Source: Saprospiraceae bacterium (lineage in GTDB: Bacteria; Bacteroidota; Bacteroidia; Chitinophagales; Saprospiraceae). From it: 64,000 bases of DNA. Below, piece after piece: positions 56,408 to 64,000 of this stretch (the first letter of the stretch is position 1; the number at the start of each line of letters is the position of its first letter). The notes beneath the pieces are model-generated. The model did not search any database, had not been told where the DNA came from, and saw nothing but the letters and a program-made list of their open reading frames with translations. Where the stretch lies: NCBI GenBank assembly GCA_016710235.1, contig JADJLG010000001.1, positions 1,539,501 through 1,603,500 of the forward strand, written 5' to 3'. The translations under genes were made by a program, and so were the position numbers.

Positions 56408-59400
56408 TTGAAACACATTAAATATTTCCTTTACCTTCTGTTCTTAGGATTTTGTAACGTTACTTATACACAATATCTCGCTGTGCAGGAATACTCAACA
56501 AAGGACTATCCCTTTTTAAGAAATTGCATAGTTCAAAAAGTCGCACCTGATGGAAAACTTTGGATAGGCACTTATGGTGATGGGGTTGTCTGTTTTGATG
56601 GTACAAAGTTCACTCAGATCAGTACTAAACAGGGTTTACTGAGTACAATGGTACTCGATCTATTGCATACACATGATGGAGCCAGTTGGATTGTTGGAAA
56701 TCAAGGTTTCTCAAGGATCAAATCCGAGTCTATTCGGAATTATAGCTATAAGGCACTCTTTCCAGATATTGCTTTTTCTGAACAGCACTTGTTGAAGTAT
56801 AATGCCAACACCAAGAGACTGATCTGCTGTGATGTTCACTTGTCAAGATATTATGAATTCGATTTTCATAAATTGGAATTTATACCTATTGATCCATTAA
56901 CCACTTTCAAGAAATCAGAATATTACACTTTGCTTGCTGCTAATGATTTTAATTCCTTCATATCTTACAATAACCTACATCCGGATTCTACCTATCTTAT
57001 AAGAGATTCTGTATATAAGCTACTACTACAATCTAAAGACAATGTATATCATTGGCAAGACTCCTTTTTGATATATCAATCAGGAAATAAGTTATATAAA
57101 TTAAATCCCAAATCAAATGATCAAGCTTCACTTTTTTATTCCTCAAAATACCATATCCTAAAGGTAGAACCGCGAGAGAAAGAATTGTATCTGATAGAAT
57201 ATTATAATGCTAAGGAATTCCTCATTACAGAATTGAACAATGAAGCTAAGATCACAAGTCAATTCAAGCTCAAAAGTGCAGATAGAATTACATCGGTTGT
57301 CAAAGATAAAGCAGGTAACTTTTGGTGCGCCGGCAATCGCGGATTGTTCAATGCCATTGCGTGGGTGGAGGAATTGGACGACGATCATTCAAACATACCG
57401 CCATCGATTTGGGCCATCAACGAAGACAGTAAACATCGCATTTGGTTTTCTTCCGAGAGGGATGGATTTCGTTTTTTAGAAAATGGAGTTATAAAAACTC
57501 CGCTTTGGAAAAACCAAGTGGTATATGCACTTAATAGCAGTTTGCAAGATGATTACGGCAATTGTTATTTTTCAATTTCCAATCCTTGTTCTGTGGTTAA
57601 AATAAAAGGACCCGACAAGATAGAATATATAGATTCTAAAGAATTTGTCTATTTTTTGAGCCGTTTCCGTTCAGGAGAACCGGTGATGGGGAAAAGTGGA
57701 GGAGCAGGACTTTGGATTTGCACAAAAAATGAAATGACAAATGACCATCAAGATTATATAAAAATAGATTCAAGCAAGGGGCTAAAATTATTTAATGTGC
57801 TTACAGCCTCTAAGGATAAGTTGGGAAATGTTTGGATGGGTAGAATTTCTCAGGGTATATCCGTTTACATTACCGGCCGTGATAGTGTAATCAATTTTCT
57901 CAAAAAGGAGAACGAAAAAATACCCGGAGCTATTTCATCATGTACTGACAGTAGAGGGAATATATGGATGGGAACAGATTTTGGATTGGTTTTTATTGAT
58001 GTGGATCGTTTTGTTCAATCGAATTATACATTGGTTTCCGTCTTAGAATATCGCTTTGAAGAATTCATTGGGAATTCTACTGTTGGTTCTTTATTATGTC
58101 AGGATGGGAAAATTTATTTTGGCAATCAGGATGGCATAGGTTGGTTTGATGAAAATGAAGTTTACGGCAGTTCACCACAACTGCATTACTTCAACCGCAG
58201 AGCTGGGTATTCGGGAGGAGGCGTAGAACAAAACGGAATGTTTATAGATCACGCAAAAAATCTATGGGTATGCAATACTCTTGGAGTTTTAAAACTCAGT
58301 TTGGAGAAATACAAAGAAGACAGCTTGAGACCTGAACTGAGTTTTAGCAAAATTTGCTCTCAGGACAGCTGTTATAATGAATCCAAGAACCTCGAATTCG
58401 AGATAGGGACCCATTCAGTTCAGCTTTATTTTGATATAGGAAAGTCCGAATGCCTGTATGATAATGTCCGATTGAGTTACAACTTGGATGATAAGGGATG
58501 GATAGAAGGGACAGACCCCGGCATAATTTTACTTCAAAATTTGGCTCAAGGGACACATCAAATTAGGGTAAAAGCCATTAAAAATCTCAATATTTCTTCG
58601 GAAGAAAAAAGCCTTTCGTGGCTCATAAAGGGGCATTGGTGGCAGAATAAGACCCTTTGGTGGCTGTTGACCCTTATTGTCATCGCGAGTAACCTATTTT
58701 TGATTCGAATTCTAAAAAGGATTATTCAAAAAAATAAATTACTGGTGACCAAAGAAACAACAATTTTGGAGCAACACAACCAATTGTCTCAGATGCACTC
58801 TCGCGAGCAGCAGATGCTTCAAGATAAAATGAATCTTCAGGTGCAGGCGATAGTAAATCAGCTCAATCCCCATTTTTTGAAAAATGTACTCAATTGGATC
58901 CAGGTCAAAACCATCTCTGTGCCGGAAGCTACACAGGTGATTGGAAAATTGGGTGCCAACATCGAAATTATTTTTAGAAACAGCAAAGAGAGAAAACCCT
59001 ATCATAGCCTCAAGGACGAGCTCACGTTGGTAGAAAACTATCTGTTCATCCAGCAAACGAGATATCAGGAAAAATTAAAATTTCAGGTTCCGGACAAAAG
59101 TGAAATAATAAACATAGAAAATGTACAGGTCCCACTACTGTCCATTCTTACACATGTAGAAAATGCAGCAGAACATGGAATAAAAAACGCAGTAAACGGT
59201 GGCCATATCATCGTACAAATACACCAACCGAACAGTGATTTCATTCACATCAAAATTGAAGATAACGGTGTAGGGAGAGAGGCTGCAAAAATAGCAGGAA
59301 GTCAGGGCACACAGCAAGGAGTAAACATGCTCAAACAGCTCATAGACATCTATAATATCCACAACTCTAACAAGCTCCAAATGTGGTATGAAGATGAGAT

Positions 59401-59479
59401 CTATAAAGATGAGCAGGGCCGCACCCATGGGACCCTGGTACACTGGCTTATTCCTATGAATTACAAATATGATCTATGA
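56408..59479 (+). CDS. Propeller-sensing histidine kinase (LytS type)
   Basis: This is a membrane sensor. The TTG start at 56408 opens a signal peptide (KHIKYFLYLLFLGF). About 630 residues of two-component-type propeller repeats follow (DGKLWIGTYGDG, GNVWMGRISQG, GNIWMGTDFGL and others). Then come a Y_Y_Y domain (residues ~650-745), one membrane helix (WWLLTLIVIASNLFLIRIL, ~750-770), a coiled coil and the His_kinase domain with QLNPHFLKN (about residue 817). Its ATP lid has VENAAEHGI and DNGVGRE. The propeller faces the periplasm and probably binds a carbohydrate or peptide. It overlaps the regulator gene by 4 bp. Confidence 0.9.
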   Translation: MKHIKYFLYLLFLGFCNVTYTQYLAVQEYSTKDYPFLRNCIVQKVAPDGKLWIGTYGDGVVCFDGTKFTQISTKQGLLSTMVLDLLHTHDGASWIVGNQGFSRIKSESIRNYSYKALFPDIAFSEQHLLKYNANTKRLICCDVHLSRYYEFDFHKLEFIPIDPLTTFKKSEYYTLLAANDFNSFISYNNLHPDSTYLIRDSVYKLLLQSKDNVYHWQDSFLIYQSGNKLYKLNPKSNDQASLFYSSKYHILKVEPREKELYLIEYYNAKEFLITELNNEAKITSQFKLKSADRITSVVKDKAGNFWCAGNRGLFNAIAWVEELDDDHSNIPPSIWAINEDSKHRIWFSSERDGFRFLENGVIKTPLWKNQVVYALNSSLQDDYGNCYFSISNPCSVVKIKGPDKIEYIDSKEFVYFLSRFRSGEPVMGKSGGAGLWICTKNEMTNDHQDYIKIDSSKGLKLFNVLTASKDKLGNVWMGRISQGISVYITGRDSVINFLKKENEKIPGAISSCTDSRGNIWMGTDFGLVFIDVDRFVQSNYTLVSVLEYRFEEFIGNSTVGSLLCQDGKIYFGNQDGIGWFDENEVYGSSPQLHYFNRRAGYSGGGVEQNGMFIDHAKNLWVCNTLGVLKLSLEKYKEDSLRPELSFSKICSQDSCYNESKNLEFEIGTHSVQLYFDIGKSECLYDNVRLSYNLDDKGWIEGTDPGIILLQNLAQGTHQIRVKAIKNLNISSEEKSLSWLIKGHWWQNKTLWWLLTLIVIASNLFLIRILKRIIQKNKLLVTKETTILEQHNQLSQMHSREQQMLQDKMNLQVQAIVNQLNPHFLKNVLNWIQVKTISVPEATQVIGKLGANIEIIFRNSKERKPYHSLKDELTLVENYLFIQQTRYQEKLKFQVPDKSEIINIENVQVPLLSILTHVENAAEHGIKNAVNGGHIIVQIHQPNSDFIHIKIEDNGVGREAAKIAGSQGTQQGVNMLKQLIDIYNIHNSNKLQMWYEDEIYKDEQGRTHGTLVHWLIPMNYKYDL

Positions 59480-60225
59480 AGAAAGTTAGGATAATCGCTA
59501 TAGAAGACGACCTTACACTTCTCGATTTTGTTTGTACTGCACTTGAGAAAATGTCGGATGTAGAGTTGATAGACAGGGCAGAGGATGTAGATACTGCTTA
59601 TGCTCTCATCATCAAGCACAAACCCGATGCACTTTTTACGGATATTGAGATCAGAGGAGGAATTGTAATCACACAGGTGTTACAAAAACTAAAGCTCAAT
59701 GGATACGAAATTCCTTGGTTGGTTTTTCTTACAGGGCATCCGGGGTATGGCAGCAATATCATCAATGAATTCAGTCATCGTGCTGTAAAATATATCGACA
59801 AGCCATTTATACATCATTGGGAAGTCAAGTTTCGCGAAGCTTTGGACGAGATTCATAAACGCAGGTATGCAATACAAGATAAAGAAGCTATCCAAGCTAA
59901 AAATCATTTTTTTATCAAACAAAAAGACCAGCTTATTCGCTTGGAATATGACAGAATATTGTGGATCACTGCTGCGGGCAATGGCAAATCATTTTACGTC
60001 ACAGAACAAGAAGATATACCTGTGGACAATAGTCTCAATAGTATTTTGGATTTTTTAGACCCGGACAGATTCATCCGCATCTCTCGCGAGACAATAATTG
60101 CCATAGACAAGATACAACGCCTCATTCGTGATGAACGCATATTGACTATTCTTCGACGCGGGAAAGAAACATCACATGACATAGGAGATAATTATTATAG
60201 TGAGTTGTTGAAGAGATTAAAATGA
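59476..60225 (+). CDS. LytR/AlgR-type response regulator
   Basis: This is the partner of the kinase just upstream (ATGA overlap). The receiver domain has the acidic pair E10-D11, the phosphoacceptor D56 in ALFTDIEIRG and the conserved Lys in YIDKPF. The C-terminal LytTR domain (QLIRLEYDRILWITAAGNGKSFY, then DRFIRISRETIIAID) binds DNA. It is a strong candidate for binding the GTTCGT repeats on both sides. At 249 residues it has standard length. Confidence 0.92.
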   Translation: MKKVRIIAIEDDLTLLDFVCTALEKMSDVELIDRAEDVDTAYALIIKHKPDALFTDIEIRGGIVITQVLQKLKLNGYEIPWLVFLTGHPGYGSNIINEFSHRAVKYIDKPFIHHWEVKFREALDEIHKRRYAIQDKEAIQAKNHFFIKQKDQLIRLEYDRILWITAAGNGKSFYVTEQEDIPVDNSLNSILDFLDPDRFIRISRETIIAIDKIQRLIRDERILTILRRGKETSHDIGDNYYSELLKRLK

Positions 60226-60272
60226 TGGAGAAGTTGTTGCTGCAAATTTGCGAATTGAGTCATTTTAAAAAT

Positions 60273-60328
60273 CCCCTTTCGTGTCGAAAAAAAGCCTCTT
60301 TAACAGCTTTCGAAGCCTGTTCGTGGTG
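60273..60328 (+). promoter_or_regulatory. Three 21-bp-spaced direct repeats, probable LytTR operator (array 2)
   Basis: CCCCTTTCGTGTCG starts at 60273, GCCTCTTTAACAGC at 60294 and GCCTGTTCGTGGTG at 60315, again an exact 21-bp period. The third copy begins 43 bp before CATCTTTG (60358-60365), one mismatch from TAnnTTTG, the same distance as in array 1. The start codon of the next gene lies 71 bp after the third copy begins, against 70 bp in array 1. The outer copies are more degenerate. Confidence 0.65.
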
Positions 60329-60385
60329 ACTTGCCCTTTTGATATCTAGATGTGGCTCATCTTTGTGGTACAAAATTTATTATAT

Positions 60386-60523
60386 ATGAAAAAATTAGAT
60401 TTTATTCCTTATAATTGTCTTTTGATCATTTTAAGCCTTGCGACTTCTTGTACCAAAGAAAGCTCACAGATTGAAAAATATGCTACAGAAATTGAATTTG
60501 TGCATGCATTTAAAAAGTTATAA
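60386..60523 (+). CDS. Short (45-residue) predicted lipoprotein
   Basis: The frame encodes a signal-like N-terminus with the lipobox SLATSC, then a short polar tail of 23 residues (CTKESSQIEKYATEIEFVH...). It starts at an ATG 20 bp after the -7-like box of array 2 and ends 12 bp before an in-frame ATG of the LamG gene. It could be a lysis-like or anchor lipoprotein, or the remnant of a longer one. No homologue is recognised. Confidence 0.5.
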   Translation: MKKLDFIPYNCLLIILSLATSCTKESSQIEKYATEIEFVHAFKKL

Positions 60524-60598
60524 AAGGTTCTGTGAATGTATCGAGATAATATTAGAGCCTCAAACTATTTTTTTATGTATAATTTTTCTATATTAAAA

Positions 60599-62056
60599 AT
60601 GACCAGTAAACTTAGTTCAAGTAATAAATTTATACAATTAATTAATGCAAATTTAATAAAATTCATAATTTCATTTTCGTTAATATTCTTTCATAATTTT
60701 GCATTTTCTCAATGTAAGCCCATACTTTCCCTTCATTTTTCAGGGAATACTCAAGATCAAAGTGGGAATAATGATCACGGAATGCTCAATGGAGTAAGTA
60801 ATAATCCTATCTTGACGAATGATAGATACAATAATCCTAAAAGCGCTTATCAGTTTGGAGGATATTACAATCAGAATTGGATTCTTGTTCCTAATAGTCC
60901 ATCTTTAGCATTAGGAAAAAGCGTATCGTTATCCCTGTGGTTCAAACAATGTAGTTTTGCAGGAATGGACGGAAATGGAAGATTTGCACAGAATGGTTAC
61001 TTTCAATTGATAAGTAAAGCAGGTGATGGCATAACGGCTGAACCTGGCATATGGTGTGGTACTGGCACAGACAATACAGGATTGTTGCGAGTTGGTTTTA
61101 ATAATAGAAATGGACAAAGTGGCCCCATTAATTTTGCAGAAGATACTACTGTAACTTGCTTCGATACCTGCGAATGGGTGCATATGGTTGTAGTGGTCAA
61201 CAATAACTTATGGAGTATGTACTTCAATGGGAGATTACAAAAACAAAAAAGAATCAACAATGCAAATTTTATAGAAGCTAATAATAGAGATCTTGTGATA
61301 GGAAGAATGTTGGGTGGTGGCACCATCTGGTATCCATTCAATGGAGTTATAGATGATATCAACTTATATAATTGTGCGATAGATCAGAACACTATTGATT
61401 CTCTATACGGTGATTATTCAGATCCACTACAGAGCTCTGCAGAGGCAAGATCCAATAAAGTATTATACTGCATAGGAGATAGTCTAATATTAACAGCAGA
61501 TACCAGAAAAAATGCAACATACTCATGGACAGGACCAAACGGCTATAGCTCAGCTAACCAGAACAACACAATTCCTGCTATTACACAACAAAATATAGGC
61601 AAATATATCTTGACTGTAAGAGTGGGAAATTGTAGTATAAGCAGAGATACCATTGAAATAAAATTAGACAAATGTATTAAATCTTGTATTGGTCCCGAAA
61701 TAAGCTTGAATACAGGGAGAGATCCCGTATCAGGTGCATTATTATCTAATAATACCGAGGATAAATATTGGCTAATCGTTTCTGTCAAAAACGCGTATGT
61801 AGAGCCGGGCTATACATTACCTTATCATCCATTTGTTACACCTACTATCGGTCCTTATTATTCGACGAGCAATAGCAGATACTTGAGTTTTTCAAAAACA
61901 AATTGTCAATCAGGGCAACAACCCACTGGACCTCAAGATCCCGAAATAGTGATGGCTAGACATTTCATTACTGTAATGCCAGATTCATTCAGAGTAAAAA
62001 TTCAATTTCTTGTAGATAATTATATACTAGATTCCATAAATAAGTGCGACAGTTAA
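60599..62056 (+). pseudogene. LamG/Ig-like surface protein, 5' part, split by an IS30 element
   Basis: This is a secreted adhesin-like protein. The ATG at 60599 is favoured for its signal peptide (FIISFSLIFFHNFAFSQ); ATGs at 60536 and 60575 are alternatives. The LamG/concanavalin-like domain spans about residues 30-260 (LHFSGNTQDQSGNNDHG, SVSLSLWFKQ, FNGVIDDINLYN). It is followed by an Ig/PKD-type domain (LTADTRKNATYSWTGPNGYS) and the start of a further sandwich domain. The last five codons (NKCDS) come from the element's left end at 62041. The rest of the gene probably continues at 63090. Confidence 0.75.
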
Positions 62057-63088
62057 TAAAACATTCTTTTGGAGAAAGACCTATTATAAAAATAGGTACT
62101 TTCCCCTCAAGATTTTTAACTGTACACAAATGTATAAACAAATCACCTACCCTCAAAGGGTATTAATTGAACAATTTAAAAGGCAAGGAATGAGCATTAT
62201 TCAGATTGCTGTGGAATTAGGATATCATAGAAGCACTATATATCGGGAACTCGATAGAAACTCTTCACCTGGTTCATACAAGTTATATGGAAGCGCAAGA
62301 GCTCAGGATCGGAGTGAACAGAGAGCACAAGGAAAGGGAAGGAAGAATAAAATTACAAGCGATCTTAAAAGCAAAGTGGATCAATTACTTAAAATCAAGT
62401 GGAGCCCAGAGCAAATCGAAGGTCGAGCGAATATTGATAAGTATGAAAGGGTTAGTAAAGAGTGCATATATCAATATGTATATGAAGATAAAAGGAAAGG
62501 AGGTGATCTATGGAGTAATTTAAGACATTCCCACAGAAGTAGGCGAAGACGCAAAAATACCTATAAACAAAGGGGAATTATCAAAAACAGAGTATGTATT
62601 GAAGATAGACCAAAGATTGTTGAATCTCAAAAAGGTATGGAGATTGGGAAGGAGATACTATAGTAGGAAAGAATCATAAGTCCCAAATTGCCAGTATGGT
62701 GGAAAGAAAATCCTTGTTTGTCAAGATCATTAAGCTGGAGTCCAAAGAAGCTAAATTCACAGCCAAAACAATCAGTTGCAAATTGAAAAAATATAAAAAC
62801 TTATGCCATACAATTACATTAGACAATGGAAAAGAAAATGCAGATCATCAAACATTGGCAAAAGCATTGAATACTAAGATATACTTTGCTCATCCATATT
62901 CCGCTTATGAAAGAGGTTGCAATGAAAATATCAATGGTTTAATACGACAATACTTGCCAAAAAATCAGACTTTTCCATGCTCAAGCAAACTGACTTGGAT
63001 CGAATTGAATCCCAAATAAATAATCGACCAAGAAAAAAATTAGGCTACAAAACACCAAATGAAGTATTTTTGAACCTTGTCGCACTTA
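62041..63088 (+). mobile_element. IS30-family insertion sequence, about 1.05 kb
   Basis: The left end TAAGTGCGACAG and the right end (reverse complement TAAGTGCGACAA) form inverted repeats with a one-base difference. The enclosed DNA encodes an IS30-type transposase in three frames. The flanks share AAAT at the junctions (62038-62041 and 63088-63091), partly overlapping the repeat ends, so the target duplication is 2-4 bp. The element interrupts a LamG/C-type-lectin gene. Confidence 0.8.
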
Positions 63089-63096
63089 AATGTTGA
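62130..63096 (+). pseudogene. IS30-family transposase with two -1 frameshifts
   Basis: The first frame (62130-62663) has the N-terminal helix-turn-helix (TYPQRVLIEQFKRQGMSIIQIA, HRSTIYRELDRN) and WSPEQIEGR. It leaves the family sequence near a CAAAAAGG run (about 62630), where the next frame supplies YGDWEGDTIVGKNHK. The second frame gives the DDE core with DNGKEN and ends after 62961 at an A6 run. The third frame completes DFSMLKQTDLDRIESQ, then NNRPRKKLGYKTPNEVF. The stop (63094) is in flanking DNA. Both shifts are -1 and at A-runs: decay is likeliest; slippage or sequence error is possible. Confidence 0.8.
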
Positions 63097-64000
63097 ATTC
63101 AGCTATTAATTATTTTTCTATTGATGGAATTCAATATTTTTCATCTACACCTACCCCTTTGCAATGGCCATTTACAAGTCCAAATCTTGCCTTGGACACC
63201 ACAATATTCTTACATGAAGGGTGCCATGATATCACTTGTTCTTTTAGTGACTATAATGATGGAAAAGTAATTGCTGCGGGCTGTGTAAGTATTAATATAG
63301 ATGGATCCATAAGATCAATTTCATCAGATAGCACGATATTACAAGAGGCGTGTTTTGAGAATAAACCTCCAATTGTTATAGGGGATCATCAAATAAAGGT
63401 CTGTAAAGATTGCGAATTGATATCTCCAAATTATCAAATAGAAGCAGGAAGATATTGTACTACTCTATCGACTGTCAAGATATATTTTGAAGAAGGCTAT
63501 GAACAATTTGTTGACACGTTGATTCTCAAACCTAAGCATGAGATCACATCTAATTTTGATTCGAATACAGGAGTATTGACACTAAGTGGAAATTCTAATT
63601 TTGGTGTATGGGAAGAAATCATCAGAACTATTTGCTATCGGCAAACTAGAAAAGGAAGTAAAAAATCGAAAAAAATCATCATAGTGTTGGGAGATGCATT
63701 GTTCAATTCAGAAAATGGGCATTATTACAAATTGATCAAGAGCAATGTGCACATAGATTGGAATACAGCAGAAAGAGACTCTAAGGCCCAAAACCTCTTT
63801 GGTGTACAAGGATATCTTGTTACTATAACGGATAGTGGAGAAAACAATTTTTTATCACGATTGATTCAAAGTAATTCTTGGATAGGAGCTAGTGATAGAC
63901 AAAAAGAAGGAGAATGGCGCTGGGTTACTGGATGCGAAGGTCTTGAAGATGGAGGGAAAGGAAGACATTTCTCTAATCAAGACAAATACGAGTTTTGTCG
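63090..64000 (+). pseudogene. Cadherin-like/C-type-lectin surface protein fragment, runs off the window
   Basis: An open frame without stops runs from the ATG just after the IS30 right end to the right edge (303 codons). It contains a cadherin-like strand pattern (LTLSGNSNFGVWEEIIRTICY). A C-type-lectin domain follows from about residue 210: HYYKLIKSNVHIDWNTAE, then LVTITDSGENNFL, SWIGASDRQKEGEWRWVTG and a Cys. It is probably the 3' part of the LamG gene at 60599. After removal of the element and a 2- or 4-bp duplication the frames differ by one base, so an extra frameshift, or a later restart, is needed. The ATG at 63090 may be fortuitous. Confidence 0.72.

Noticed and set aside
58611..58624. 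GCCTTTCGTGGCTC inside the kinase gene, close to the operator consensus
   Set aside because: Single copy with no partner at 21 bp, one base short, and within coding sequence; probably chance.
62287..62523. Alternative 78-codon frame inside the IS30 transposase
   Set aside because: It is a shadow of the real transposase frame with no protein-like pattern.

Overview
The window reads as a chromosomal segment of a member of the Bacteroidota, probably close to the Saprospiria/Chitinophagia. The lineage is inferred from gene content, not from a marker tree. The signs are type IX secretion (T9SS) C-terminal sorting domains on several secreted proteins, a T9SS plug (DUF5103) protein, a GLPGLI/outer-membrane-barrel gene pair, tandem OmpH genes beside murI, DUF2851 and DUF4197 proteins, and TAnnTTTG-type -7 promoter boxes.

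Positions 1-52,350 are mostly ordinary chromosome. Housekeeping genes are mfd (cut by the left edge), adk-obg, folA, murI with two ompH genes, lpxK, folC, lnt, maf, a UbiA prenyltransferase, kdsC and mnmG. Among them sit envelope and secreted-protein genes: two zinc metalloproteases, a GH30 glycosidase, a Wzi/RemB-like barrel, a TonB-receptor-like barrel with its GLPGLI partner, a TolC/HlyD export pair without its inner-membrane component, and several lipoproteins. A tight run of histidine ammonia-lyase, PagL-type lipid A deacylase and methionine-type aminotransferase lies at 18.8-22.6 kb. Two unassigned small secreted proteins (17.8 and 41.4 kb) look like members of one undescribed family.

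From 52.4 kb the sequence becomes accessory. Seven copies (plus a partial one) of a roughly 190-bp unit made of short palindromes lie on both sides of a secreted-protein gene. A REP-associated Y1 (IS200-like) transposase gene sits exactly between two units. Next comes a LytTR regulatory cassette: a free-standing LytTR DNA-binding protein, a beta-propeller sensor kinase of the LytS type, and a REC-LytTR response regulator. After it come a 45-residue lipoprotein and a LamG/C-type-lectin surface protein gene that an IS30-family element has split. The lectin part runs off the right edge.

The most interesting feature is cis-regulatory. Three direct repeats of GCCTGTTCGTGGCT at an exact 21-bp period lie upstream of the secreted-protein gene before the cassette. 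The same three-repeat arrangement lies upstream of the lipoprotein/lectin genes after it. In both places the last repeat begins exactly 43 bp before a -7-like box. Core sequence and spacing resemble known LytTR operators, so the cassette probably switches on the flanking surface-protein genes. I saw no rRNA, tRNA or CRISPR array in the window.
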